Positions 1 through 11,091 of a DNA stretch of 64,000 nt are shown here, piece by piece (within the stretch, counting starts at the first letter, position 1; each line of letters opens with the position of its first letter). Source of the DNA: Carnegiea gigantea (lineage: Eukaryota > Streptophyta > Magnoliopsida > Caryophyllales > Cactaceae). The notes under the pieces were generated by a model. That model saw nothing but the letters and a program-made list of their open reading frames with translations. It was not told the DNA's origin and did no database searches. A program made the position numbers and the translations under genes. The stretch is taken from NCBI GenBank assembly GCA_029747015.1, contig JAKOGI010002168.1:62001-126000 (forward strand). Direction: 5' to 3'.

Positions 1-2028
1 AGTAGATTAAAATTAATATTTTAAAATTGACACATAAAAAAAAGAGTCCTAAAGCGACAAACAGCTGAATTGAAGACTCTAATAGCGACACACATGCGCT
101 CTGCATCAAATCAAAGACAAAAGTGAATTGACAGTGACAAAAACAAAAATAAACATAATGATAAATGAAATAATCTAAGCAAATGAATTCCAGCCTCATA
201 CAGAACAAAAGGACAGAAAAGTATAAAATTAATGCGAGAGAAATGATTGAGACTAGGCAAGTCAACAGTGACGAAAAGAAAATTTTAAAAAAATTGACAG
301 GAAAGGCGAACAACACTGCTAAAGCTAGAAGAAAATAGGGCACGCAAAATGAAAAACAGTGCAATCCAACAATTGAAAATTAAACTGAAATATATAAATT
401 AGTTCAACCTAATAGCCAAAATCTCAACAAAAGCACAAGATTAAAATAAAGAAATCGTTATATATTTAATCATCTGAAACTTTCAACAATAACTTCCTTA
501 GCTCTTGAGCCAAAAATTGAAAGGAATCTAAGAATTCTAAAACCTGAAATAGCGGGAAAAAAACAGAGTGGAGAGCTATAAATGAGCTACGGCTACTGAA
601 TTCGATTGGTAACTCAATCCAGTTTCCAACTCCTATAAAATTTGGGAAGTCCTGATACCTTGCTACCCACTCATCTCATTCGTTGGACTCTAGGCGGTTG
701 ATGGTTTATGGTCGATGAGGTTGGATGATGAAGATAACGCACGGTGACCGTGATGCGCGGTGATTAATTGATCTCGAAATGGGGAGGACTGAGTCGGGTT
801 GTACAGCCATCCCATTTTTATTTGCTCCCTGTTCAGCACCATGTTTATGCAAAATTAATTATTTTTTTGATTTTTTTGCAAAAGAAATAAATTCAAATAA
901 AAATTTTAAAATAATCATTACGACAAGTAAAATTAGATATTTTAAATGTATAAAATATATAAGTTTTTGACGAACCACTAAGGATGAAAATTTCACAAAT
1001 ATCAAGGAACCTTTCCCAAAAAAAAAGTTTGCTAGATATATATACTAGACAAACAAACATAAGTCTCTATTACATACTTTTTTTTTTAAGGTCTTTATTA
1101 TGAACTTCTTTTCAGCTTTACTCCAAAATAAGAATTAAATTTTTGCTTTCAAAAACAATTATTCAAAAGATAATTAATTTACACCAATTATTGATGTTAA
1201 CTTTTAAAGAGAACCTACAAATCTGAACATTGAGATTATAGTAGTAAATTTATTTTTCTAAATTAGAAATATTAAAAGAGAAAGTTAACTATGCCTTCAT
1301 GCTGTAAAAGTTCCGAATTTTTATTCTTCCATCTTGTGAAAAATTATCATAATTCATTCTATTTAGGATGAGTCCGCCGGCAAATAACGGAGAAATGAAA
1401 TGAGGAGTGTGGCAGCCAATGAAACGGCAGTGATAGACGTGGAGATAAATTTTCTTTCATTTTGATTTTTCCGAATGAAAGTCGTTTTGCACCAATTTTC
1501 AACACATATGCTGCATAGGGATGTGAAGAAAGTCTTGTCAAATTATTCACACACATCCATTTGAAAGCATTCTCAATCATAATTTTATTTTATTAGAATT
1601 CAAGTTTATTACATCAGTAAAAATTTTAATTTTTTAAAACTTATATTTCATCCATTTTTCAACTCATGGAACTGCAATTTGAATCACCCAATAAAAATAT
1701 TATTATGGACTCACCTCATAACACACAATCCCTTTTTTACCATCTAAATAATATTTTAAACAAAAAAAAGAAAAAAAACAAAAGGACAAAAAATGGGATC
1801 GCCTGACCGTTCCTCCCCGCAAGGCAATTTTTGTGACAGTAAATAATTTCATGGCATATAGCATAGAGGTCCCTACACATGACTCGCATTCCTTTAGCTA
1901 CTAATGCTCTGAGTGAACAAATAGTACTGAAAAAGACGATGCAAAAAAAAAGGAATAAAGAATTAATGGCACAGTGTATTTCTAGTTGAGGTGTAAATTA
2001 AACCAACAAAATTTGCATACCTCCCCAC
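1..2028. other. AT-rich non-coding stretch
   Basis: No recognisable protein, RNA gene or element end was seen here. Short open frames (779-970 plus, 1359-1580 minus) have no family resemblance and a composition expected by chance. The segment around 560-760 is less AT-rich and could be a 5' untranslated region or promoter of a minus-strand gene lying left of the window, but that is inference only. Confidence 0.5.
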
Positions 2029-2036
2029 TATAAATA
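2029..2036 (+). promoter_or_regulatory. TATA box of a promoter-like segment
   Basis: TATAAATA sits in the context CACTATAAATAGGG, close to the plant TATA consensus, and is followed about 30 bp later by an A/C-rich leader-like stretch. The only open frame downstream (2210-2440, 76 aa, hydrophobic N-terminus) matches nothing I know. It may be a genuine promoter whose gene was lost, or an LTR-type promoter. Direction is inferred from the motif. Confidence 0.35.
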
Positions 2037-2590
2037 GGGCCCATTGGGTGAATTTCTGTGCCCAAGATCACACACTCCTAAATTTCTTGAATTCAAAAGT
2101 ATTTTTGGTTCAATTACCCGGTGAAAAACTTGATCAAGCTTGCTTCAAATTTGCCCTCGTTGGATTTATAGTTTCCCCACTATCAGGTTTTGCTTCCAAC
2201 TAGCCTCAATTGATTAATTATTCATTTTATTTAATTACCCTATATGTTGCCCTATACTTATTCTCTCTATGCCTTGCTATTAGCATTATGCCCAAAAGAT
2301 GCTTCAAAATTTATGATGAAAATGGATTTAATTGGACGAATTGTGTTTTTCTTGTCAGCCATCTCAACACATTAACTAGAGATACACACTTTTCAGCTTC
2401 CTTTTGTAAAATATGTGTTTACTTCTTGTATATAGGTTGAAATCCATCTAACAAAAAGCAAAGTACAGGAAGTTCTACTCTCATTTTCTCTTGGTCTTCT
2501 TCATTTCTCCATCTTGCATCAAGTCTCCTCAAATTCTAATATGCTATATATTAGAGCAAATTGATCTGGATTTTCACCTTTCATCTTTAA

Positions 2591-3462
2591 GGCCTTGTTT
2601 GGAACTAAGAAACGTAAGTGAAAAGAAAATTGAATGGAAAAAAAACAAGGAGGAAAAAAATAGTTAAAAAATCATTTTTTTCTCTTGTTTGGAGTTCGTA
2701 AAGAAAATGAAAGAAAAAAATGAAATGAAAATGAAAAAACCAAGCCAAAACAAAAGTAGATCATCAAATTGGATGTATTTCATCTTTTGAGCCCAGGACC
2801 TCAAATTCTACATAGACATTATCAAACTGATTAATTAGTCAGAATTTATAATCATTCAACCACTTCAGATTCACAAACGATTACACATATTGCATTGCGC
2901 AATTTGCTAATTTCACCAAGAATCTCGAAAATCCAACATACATAAGACAAATCGAGAGAAATTTACCTAAACAGAGCGAACAATGATGCTATTGATGGGA
3001 ATGAAGTGAGCTTGACATAAGACCCCCACAAATTCCAGATCCATTAAAAAAAATGCGAAAAACAGGGTGCATGTAAAGATCTTAAAATTTAGGGGACTAA
3101 GAACCGTAATTCTGGCAGAGGGGGTAGGAGTAGAGGAGAGAGAAAGAGCACAATTGAATTGTTGAAGATGAAGACGAGGCCATGGCAAGGAGATTGAACG
3201 AATTGGGAGAGCATGGGGAGTTTGAGCATGGGTTTGAATCACCATCCTAGTTTTGGGAGCTTCTTCGCAAAATTTTTCAATAAGTACTTTCCTCTTGATT
3301 TTGGGAGGAAAATATTTTTAACCTAATCAATCAAAATCTTCTTCGTCCTTTCCAACTAATTTTTTTCCCTCCTATTTTCCTCGATCTAAACAAAAGAAAA
3401 AAAAAATTTACTTTCCTAATGTTTTTTCTTTCTCTAAGATTTTCTTAAGACCAAACAGAACC
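2591..3462. mobile_element. Harbinger-type (Tourist-like) element, 872 bp
   Basis: The left end GGCCTTGTTTGGAACTAAG and the complement of the right end (GGTTCTGTTTGGTCTTAAG) form an imperfect terminal inverted repeat. It is flanked by TAA at 2588-2590 and 3463-3465, the TWA duplication expected of PIF/Harbinger elements. Outer parts are purine-rich (left) and pyrimidine-rich (right) and partly complementary. No transposase is visible, so the element is non-autonomous. The less AT-rich centre (about 3000-3260) looks unlike the arms and may be captured host DNA. Confidence 0.75.
3097..3183 (-). pseudogene. Possible captured 5' exon (transit-peptide-like), 28 codons
   Basis: Inside the Harbinger element, a minus-strand frame starts ATGGCCTCG and reads MASSSSSTIQLCSFSL, then stops after 28 residues. 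A Ser-rich, acid-free start with Ala at position 2 is typical of chloroplast transit peptides. An overlapping frame (2967-3245) is longer but has no such character. This could be a first exon captured from a plastid-protein gene or chance; no downstream exon is visible. Confidence 0.3.
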
Positions 3463-3614
3463 TAAAAGTTTTTTTAGCTTTCTCTTCGAACTTTGAGTAC
3501 TCTTGTTTGTTGAGCAATGGCAGAGATGCAATGACATGGTCATCTATTAGATCTTCCCCCTTTTTTGGGGGTGTAGAACGAGGGAACCAACTTTTGATCT
3601 TGAATATGTTAATG

Positions 3615-3874
3615 GTGTTGGCAAATTTTGTCCGACTTGAATACTCAAATTTGTCCCACCTGAAAAACTGGGTACGATAATGAGTTTTTCATCCAAATTT
3701 TAAATCCAGACACAACATTTTTCATAATTCTATTTTCCGAACTCGATTTTGACCCAAATTTAGTCATGTCCGAATTATCCGACCCCCAAAAAAACGGATA
3801 TCAATTATCAATTTTTTTTCCGAATTTTGACATTATCCAATTTGTCCAACCCAAATCCGACAATTTGGTAGCAC
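3615..3874. mobile_element. hAT-like MITE remnant
   Basis: The left end GTGTTGGCAAATTTTGTCCGA and the complement of the right end (GTGCTACCAAATTGTCGGA) are imperfect inverted repeats. The inside is rich in TCCGA and CCGAC motifs, as in plant non-autonomous hAT elements. No convincing 8-bp target duplication could be read, so the boundaries are provisional. Confidence 0.45.
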
Positions 3875-4018
3875 TCACTATATATACCTTGTCAAAAGAA
3901 AGTTGAAAAGTTCTTGGGTTGATGTGCTAGAGGACTAACATGAAGAATACAATTCATCGACTTAATGCGTTTCATCAATAGATGAACCAATTGATCGATA
4001 GATATTGACATGAGAAAG

Positions 4019-4089
<71 letters not shown>
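4019..4089. repeat. (TA)n microsatellite
   Basis: About 70 bp of nearly pure TA dinucleotides with one CTA interruption near the middle. Confidence 0.95.
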
Positions 4090-4091
<2 letters not shown>

Positions 4092-4497
4092 TTTTGATGT
4101 TAAGACATTCGAAATGTCAAACATTCAAATTTTTACGTCTCAACCACCACCGGTAAAAGTGCATCTTGCTAGAAAGCAATCATAAAAAAATTCTTTTTCA
4201 TTAACATTAACAATGAAATTTTTACAAAAAATTACTCTTTTAGAATTGCACTCTTTGAATATTAACAAAATCGAAGGTTCTATGGTAATCAACTTCTTTT
4301 TCAACTATTGTAGTTGTATTCTTTATAAACCGCTGATTATAAATACGGAAATTGTAACCATTGATTTAACGAAGGTTCTCCCATGGTTGATTTTTTTTTT
4401 TTTTCAATTATGATAATGAATTCTTCTCAAAACCGTTGATTTTCGATAATGAGATCAGGACCGTTGGTTTGATTAAAGGTAACTTGTTGTAACCGGC

Positions 4498-4503
4498 CAC
4501 GTG
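4498..4503 (+). promoter_or_regulatory. G-box (CACGTG)
   Basis: A palindromic CACGTG core lies about 120 bp upstream of the transit-peptide-like ORF starting at 4620. G-boxes bind bZIP/bHLH factors and are common in light-regulated plant promoters. The spacing suits a real promoter, but one 6-bp motif is weak evidence. Confidence 0.35.
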
Positions 4504-4619
4504 AGCTTCCATTTCTCAAGGGACTCTCTCCTCAACCCGTGTGCTTTCTCTTTCCCCACCATTATCAATCATCATCACTACCCACCATCTCCAACACAAC
4601 CCAGAAAAACATGCAAAAA

Positions 4620-4727
4620 ATGGCATCAGCCATCAACATGAGTTCTTCTTTCTTGTTAAGCTCATCTTCATCTCTGTCTTCTCCCTACATCCGCTGCTAC
4701 TTCTTTCTCTCTCCGAAATACAGATGA
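4620..4727 (+). pseudogene. Orphan first-exon-like ORF with plastid transit-peptide character
   Basis: The frame starts MASAINMSSSFLLSSSSSLS and ends after 35 codons. The start chosen is the second in-frame ATG region, because it gives the Met-Ala, Ser-rich, acid-free N-terminus usual for chloroplast import signals; an in-frame start at 4539 would add 27 residues. A C/T-rich leader and a G-box lie upstream. No continuing exon was found before the convergent TOM6-like gene at 5107. It may be a truncated gene copy, a first exon whose partners I cannot see, or chance. Confidence 0.3.
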
Positions 4728-5106
4728 ATTTGACTTCCAAAATCCCAACTCAGTCAGATCAAAATTGACAAAATCAAATTTAATTGAAGAATGATAGTTA
4801 CAAATCGAACTCAATCCAGAAAACACCACACTTCAAGTAGGGGAAAAAAAAAAAAAAAGCTGTTAAAGTTCATACCCAATTAGCCATAAAAGTCATTACC
4901 TAGTCATGGAAATTCTCAAAATGATGCTAGGAATGATCTCCCTTGAGATGAACTCACCATATTTGGAGAAAAAGGAGAACTAATTTTCCAGTGCATCCTA
5001 TTGAGTATCAAAAGATGTTTGCTTGTTAAGGGAAAAAGCTGAAAGCAAATTGACCAACTAAAAAAGAGATACCAGACCAAAGCATATTAAAGATCCAACT
5101 GGACTA

Positions 5107-5250
5107 CTAGAGTTTTTCTTTCTGGAAGTAATGAAGGAGGTAAGGTGCGAGCCTAACGCAGGTGATGAACATCCCGAAGAGGGCTAAGTTACCACGAAGC
5201 TCCTTCATGGCGTCCTCTTTGCTGGGCTTCTGTCTGAACATCCCAAACAT
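5107..5250 (-). CDS. TOM6: TOM6-like subunit of the mitochondrial import receptor complex
   Basis: A 47-residue protein beginning MFGMFRQKPSKEDAMKELR. It has the plant TOM6 layout: a short Met/Phe start, a basic KP..K..A.K.LR segment (residues 8-19), one membrane span (about residues 20-38, ALFG through LAPYLL), and a short basic tail. TOM6 is a small single-span outer-membrane protein that stabilises the TOM import pore. Plant homologues are usually about 54 residues, and this one is a few residues shorter at the C-terminus. The start at 5250 matches the family N-terminus; the frame stays open to an ATG at 5346, giving a 32-residue extension that looks like leader sequence. The leader is pyrimidine-rich with (CT)n near 5472-5492. 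No frameshift or stop is seen. It is the only gene here that looks intact; a processed copy cannot be excluded because such a short CDS may lack introns. Confidence 0.8.
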   Translation of the reverse strand: MFGMFRQKPSKEDAMKELRGNLALFGMFITCVRLAPYLLHYFQKEKL

Positions 5251-5471
5251 CTTTCTTCCTCTTTCTTTCTCTCTGATCTTGAATTCTGGACAATTAACTT
5301 CAAATGGAGAGGATAGCAAAAGGAGAACAAAAGGGGAAAGAATCATAAATTTAGTGAGAAAAAGAAAAAGAGAGAAATCTGGACATCAATGGCGTCGAAA
5401 TGGGGGCATTGACATCACTGAAATTGACAGTGATGTTACCAATTACCCAGGAGCTCTGCTTCAACTTGGCT

Positions 5472-5492
5472 AGAGAGAGAGAGAGAGAGAGG
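5472..5492. repeat. (GA)n tract in the TOM6-like leader/promoter
   Basis: About 20 bp of GA repeats on the plus strand, read as (CT)n upstream of the TOM6-like start. Such pyrimidine tracts are frequent in plant 5' leaders. Confidence 0.8.
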
Positions 5493-6111
5493 AATGGACA
5501 AAAATAACTGACCCTGAAAAAGAGGAAGGGAACAGAGAGAAATAGCGAGTTCACCTGTTCAGTAGGTAACAGGTTACTAATTTGAACGGTTTATATTTAG
5601 TACTTTTGAATCAATGGTTTGCATTTGTCTAGTATCATAGTTGAAAAAAAAAAAAAATTAATTATGGTAGAATTTTGCTTGATTTAATCTACTTTAACTT
5701 GATGCTGCACTTAGCATGTTACATGAAGTTTTTTTTTTTTTTTTTTAATAACTAACACTATCCCATAGATTCTCTCTCTTTTTTTTCCCCTTCTCTCAAT
5801 TTACTGCGTGGCTTTCTTCTTCCTTCCTTCCTCAATGCCTAAAAGCTTTCTCACCCAGAGTTGACCATTCCATGCAGGGTATATCCTTAGACTGCGCTTC
5901 ATTGATCATAACAAATGCCAAAGTATTAGAGCATCAATTTTAGATCAGCCAATAGAAAGAATGTCAGCAAAATGCTCGACAAAATGCCTCAGTGAAACTC
6001 AAAGTAATTAAAAACGACCCACTAAGGTACGAAAATAGGGTCAATTAGCGATTATCTTCAAGCCCAAAAAAACTGGAGAAGCATTAATGGAGGCATCTAT
6101 ATGGAGAGTAA

Positions 6112-6352
6112 GAGCATGCTCTTTTCGTAGGTAAATTGAGGTAGGTAAAAGAGTGAACTAAGGTAGGTAAAAGAGTGAAGTAAGTTGAGGTAAGTTGATT
6201 GAGGTAGGTTGAAAGAGGTTGAAGTGGATTGAAGTAGGTTAAAGTGGGTTGAATTTTTTATGTGATAAATTAAACTTGGTTAAAATAGTGAAAGTGAGTT
6301 GAAATGGATTGAGATTGACATTTTAGAATTGACCCATGAAAAGAACAGGACC
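6112..6352. mobile_element. Harbinger-type MITE, 241 bp
   Basis: Flanked by TAA at 6109-6111 and 6353-6355. The left end GAGCATGCTCTTTTCGTAGG and the complement of the right end (GGTCCTGTTCTTTTCATGGG) are imperfect inverted repeats. The inside consists of degenerate roughly 10-bp units related to GATTGAAGTG. It shares its TTGTTCTTTTCGT.GGTAAATT terminus with the copy ending at 21475, and the interior style with both that copy and the one at 12041. Confidence 0.75.
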
Positions 6353-6930
6353 TAAGACCCATTGAGAATTGGGAGCGAGATCTGGAGGAAAGGGGAGGAT
6401 ATTAGTGTTTTACAAAGAAAGGAGTTTAGTATTGAAGGATTCATAAGAGAGAGAACGCGAAGAGATGGAGACTTTTTTACCAACTACATACATAGGCGTG
6501 AAATTGGAGGGAGAAAAAACGTTTTGTCTTGTCATTATCCTATCAAACAGGTTGATAGTCAAAAGCTTATATCAGTTAATTATTGAGATTTATTGTTATT
6601 AGATCAGTGGATTATATCAGTTAATTATGATTACCAATGAATTTTTCAATGGAAATTCCGAGGATAAGTAATTCAATTGGGAAAAAAATTAATAATATTT
6701 AATTATCAATGCTATTAGCTGGTTAAATTGGAATTTTTTTTTGAACATAGAAGTTGAAAATTTCTTCTATGAATTTATTGAGAGCCTATTTATAGCTATT
6801 GTGAACCTCAATTACAACAACCTTGACATCAAGTAACCCTTATAATTACTTGAATCGTCACCTAGACAAAATGAATTTGCATTTTAGCCTTTTACAATGA
6901 GGAAATCTTTTGGCAATGAAATATTACCTA
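6353..6930. other. Non-coding spacer
   Basis: AT-rich sequence between the Harbinger MITE and the Stowaway MITE. The open frame at 6362-6586 (74 codons) has no family resemblance. Nothing else was recognised. Confidence 0.5.
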
Positions 6931-7656
6931 CTCCCTTCGTCTTATAATTTTTTTCCTATTTAGATTAGGGGTGAGAGGGATAGTTATTCGGTTAAATTTT
7001 TAAGAATCAGATCCTAGAATTTGTAACAGTCCCAAAACTGGTTAATCAGGTCCAAAAATTTGGGACCCAGTATTGGAACCCCTAGGACCGGTTATCGGCT
7101 TTTAAGTCAAGTTCTTTTTTTCGTTCTAATTTCCCCTAAGAAAACAGGGAGAAGGAGGAATTTAGGAAAGTCGAGAATCCATATCTGAAGCCAAATTCAT
7201 AAAAAACAAATAATAAGACGAAATTAAATACACTGTAAGTAGCAAAGAAGATTCGCATACTCTAAGATAAACATAGAGAATTAAAAACAATGTTAATAAC
7301 AAACCCGCAAATCAAGATTACAAAACGAACAAAAAACCTAAAAATTATTTTAATTCACTGGAAATATAGAGAGAGAAAGAGAGAGAAGCTGTCAAAATAA
7401 TATAAAAATAAATACCTAGTAAGCAACAAGACTCATAAGGAAAAAAAAAAAAAAAACCAAAGTTTGATGGAAGAAATTCATGACGGTCGAGATGCACAAA
7501 GAGTAAGTCGGGAATAAATTGAAAGTAAAAAAAAGGAAAATTGGGGTAGTTGGAGGCTGGGTGTGGGCACAAAAGATACATTACTTGGAGAATATGGGTT
7601 TACCTTTTATATTTTTCCTCAAATTCCTCAAATTTTGATCAGGTAATGAATATTGG

Positions 7657-8163
7657 TGTAAACACAAATTTCGAGTTTAAAATAAATAAAGACAAAATAT
7701 ATGGAACAATTTGATTTTGTTTTGATTTCAGAAGCAATGGGTGCAATCTGTGTGCATTGTTACAAGTAAACAAATAAAAGTTCTCCAATTCGATCTCCAA
7801 TTTGTATTTGAAAGAAAACCAATTGGCTTGAATCTCGATTAAGCTGACTGATTTGACTCCTTTGAATGAATTTGATCTTAAAAGATGGTCTAAGAGGCTT
7901 AATTTTAATCAAGAAGAGTTTGATTCCTTCGAAGAATAGACAACACGAGTTTTGGTTTCGCTTGTTGTCTTCCCCTAGAGAAATTGGACAGTTGACTAGG
8001 CTGTTGACTTGATAGTCAATTTGACTTTTGACTTGGTAGTCATTTGGGCCATGATTTGGCAGTTGGTTCGACCTAATTTATTTAAGTAAATTAAATTAAA
8101 ATGACAATTAATTTATATTTATTTTATAGAATGGCACTTATTATTAAATTTTTTATGTGTATA
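7657..8163 (-). repeat. 3' LTR of the minus-strand element
   Basis: About 507 bp, starting in plus orientation TGTAAACACAAATTTCGAG, aligning over its whole length with 12997-13520. Shared stretches include the TTTGATTTCAGAAG region, the CTCCAATTTGTATTT segment and the GTTTGATTCCTT block. The copies differ at many positions, so the insertion is old. Confidence 0.8.
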
Positions 8164-8689
8164 AATTGCTCTCTCGAGAGCTGATCGCATTAAACAATTT
8201 TGGAGTGCTTGATACAGTTGGGTCTCGAAACTTGATTGAAAGGTGCAACAGTTTACAACTTGACTTTTTGCAATGCCCAAGTCAATTTTCTTAGCTTAAA
8301 CTGGGTGCCTGATTGGAGTTGTCAAACAATCTAATTTTTTGCAACATTGGACCTTCGGTCTTTATGGGCTTACTAGGATGTCATATTGATGAGCATATTT
8401 AATTCTAGTAAGTTTACAACTTTAAGCCTAATAAGTTCACTGCCCCTAGTTTGTATAATGTGCGGGACTTCCCATTGGCTATATAGTTGAATGAAGTTGC
8501 AAGTTTGTCATTTAAAATGTCAGATGCTTCAAGCTTTGGATTAAAGGGCATTTTCTCTATGACTTGCCACAAGCAATATGAAAATTTTTCTCATCTTTGA
8601 ATACGTCTACCTTCAATGACTTTCTGACGCTTGGATGGCTTGCCCACACATGTCTGCCTTGGGTGACTTTTCCTATTATGAAGATAGAA

Positions 8690-9845
8690 AACCTGTCATT
8701 CAGGCGGGCGCGTAAAATACGGGTCGGGTGTATTTCGGGCTCCGGTAAAATACGGACGTATGTATTTTGGTTTTATAGGTTTCGGATCAATCGAACAGGT
8801 TTAGAGCGCCTTTTCTGTGAGTTATTTTTCTTTTTTCAAAATCAAAAGTTCTGCATATTTATTACTCAAAATTGTTAATATTTAATGAAAAAGTATAACA
8901 ATTGTAATTTCTCAAAAGAATATTAAAAATATTCAAACTTTTTATTATAATATATGAACATCTTGTATGAGCGAGCAAAGAATCATGCCCCACTTGATTT
9001 TGGATAGAACGACCCGTACATTGAAAGAAGGTCAATAGCGGGTCGGCCATTTATGAGCAGCCCGTCTAGAGCATTTTAATGGGTTGTAGCAGTTTGACCG
9101 CTAATAACCTATTTAATAATTTAATATTTTTATTAACTAACCTACCGATGTCCAATAAAGGAAAACTTTATTAATTGGTAGACCCCAATATGAATACGAT
9201 TAGTTGTTTTCCTACCACTAGACTCATAGTTCAAGACTAGTTACAACGAAAATCAAATAAAATTGAATAAAAGAAGCACAAAATATTATCTTGCAGTTAT
9301 AACATCAAAAATTTTAATTATTACAAATTAATTCATTTAAAAAATAATTAGACATATTTGTTTAACTAAAGTACATAATGGTATGACTTGCACATCTTTA
9401 ATGCTTGTCTTCTTTTAAATTAACTTTTTTTTAAAAAGATTAGATAGTTATTTCATACAATTTTATACCCATTTTTAATGCCTTTTCATTTAAAAATTGT
9501 GTACAATATTATTTTTAGAGAATGGAGAAGAAAAAATAAGGTTATTATTGCTTAATTTGTAAATAGATACAATAGTTATAAAATGTATTTTTAAACTATT
9601 CAATAAAAATGACCAACCTTTATTATTAAGATGGATAAATTCGAGAAAAATCAAAAAACTAAGGGTATAATATTCGGGTTAAGCGGGTGGGTTCGGGTTC
9701 GGGTCGGCTTTGACCCGCTAATTTTCGTGTGTTTTTAAGTTTAGTTTATTTTGAGTTTGGGTCGAGAAAATCGTGTTCAAAATCCAAAATTTTCGGGCAG
9801 GTTCGGGTCGGGTTTACAGGTCGGGTCAATTTTTGCCAGGTCTAC
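8690..9845. mobile_element. hAT-like element with GGGTCGGG subterminal repeats
   Basis: Both ends are rich in CGGGTCGGGT-type motifs (about 8705-8770 and 9670-9835), leaving an AT-rich centre. The complement of the right end reads TAGACCTGGCAAAAATTGAC, nearly identical to the terminus of the clear hAT MITE at 23119 (TAGACCTAGCAAA). The left end (TAGAAAACCTGTCATT) is a poorer match. No 8-bp duplication was found, so the boundaries are provisional. It lies inside the minus-strand LTR element. Confidence 0.55.
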
Positions 9846-9879
9846 ACGTTGTTGTCACTACCAACTTAAATAAAGATGC

Positions 9880-10285
9880 CCTATTATTTGAAGGTGAAGA
9901 CTGCCGATTTTAAGAGGGATAATATGTTGTTGTCATCCCCCAATTTGAAAGAAGAGACTTACGTCGCTACTACTACCAACTGGAAAGAGGAAGCTATGTT
10001 GTCATTGCTACCAACTTCATCGACAACATGAAAGAGGAGGCTATGGTGCCATTGCGACCAACTTGAAGGAGAAGGCTTGCATCACCAAGATGAAGGAGGA
10101 AGCTATAACACCATTGCTATCAACTTGGAAGAGGCCCATGTATAGTTGATGTTGACTCGAAGGAGGAGGTGGATGACTTGAAAAAAGAGGCTCTAGCACC
10201 ATTATCATCAACTTAAAGGAAGAGGCGTATGTCACCATTGCCCCCAATTTAAAGGAATTCCAAGAGCATGCAACTAAATAGTCCA
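9880..10285. repeat. Decayed tandem array, units about 45-50 bp
   Basis: Imperfect units related to GAGGAAGCTATGGTGTCATT followed by GCTACCAACTTGAAAG recur at least six times. The minus-strand frame 10041-10286 runs through it without a stop, which may only reflect the repeat. It lies between gag and the 3' LTR of the minus-strand LTR element. Confidence 0.65.
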
Positions 10286-10319
10286 AGAGTTAACTTGGGT
10301 GTCTTGCTTTTGATGAATT

Positions 10320-10935
10320 AGGAGCCATTACTTTGAAGACCTTGAAATCTTAAACTTTGAAGCTTGGGAGTCTTTAACTTTGATGACTTGGAGTCTTTAA
10401 TTTTGATGAATTGAGAGTCTTGAACTTGGGAGAGTTAGTTGTCTTTAGTTTTGATGACTTCAGAGTATTCATCTTCGATGACTTCAGAGTCTTTGATTTC
10501 GACAACTTGAGAGTCTTGAACTTAGGAAGCTTAGTTGTCTTTGATTTTAATGACTTAGCAGATTTCATTGACTTGAGAGTGTTGAACTTAGGAGACTTAG
10601 TTCTTTGGTTTTAATGACTTAGGAGTCTTTATCTTCGATGACTTGAGAGTTTTTACTTTGATAACTTAGGAATCATGCTTTCCATGACTTGGGAGTCGTT
10701 TAGCTTTGATGACTTTCAATTTTGCGGCATTGGGGATGACTTGAAAGCCTAAGGATTTTTGTGGCTTGAGAGTCTTGGTCTAGCATCTTGAGGACCTTTT
10801 TAATGCAACATGAAACTTTTACTTAATAAGCTTAGATGTCTGTGAAGATGACTTGAAAGTCTAAAATTTTTATGACTTAGGAGTCATTGACTTGTACGAG
10901 TTTGGGAATTTGCAATGATGACTTGGAAGTCTCCC
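10320..10935. repeat. 24-bp tandem array built on GACTT.(N).GAGTC
   Basis: Units related to GATGACTTGAGAGTCTTTGA recur many times, with a 24-bp step clearest at 10370-10570. Both strands are open there: plus 10411-10614 and minus 10374-10568 (8-residue units such as LKSSKLKT). Because the unit is a multiple of three, an open frame is expected once one unit lacks stops, so I do not call a gene. The same GACTT..GAGTC motif crowds the related LTRs at 31630 and 61021. Confidence 0.75.
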
Positions 10936-11091
10936 CCCTGAACACCAATTTTGGGTGATCCTTCTGCTAAAACAGTGTAAATATGGTCTTCAAAGGTGAT
11001 CCATCAGATTCTTCGATGTCTTATTGATCTAATGTAATCTTTTGTTCCTTTACAAGTTGTACGACTTGTTTCTGGAATGCCCTACACCTTT

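Noticed and set aside
5162..5473. 103-codon plus-strand frame opposite TOM6
   Set aside because: It is the antisense of the TOM6-like CDS and leader, with no resemblance to any protein family.
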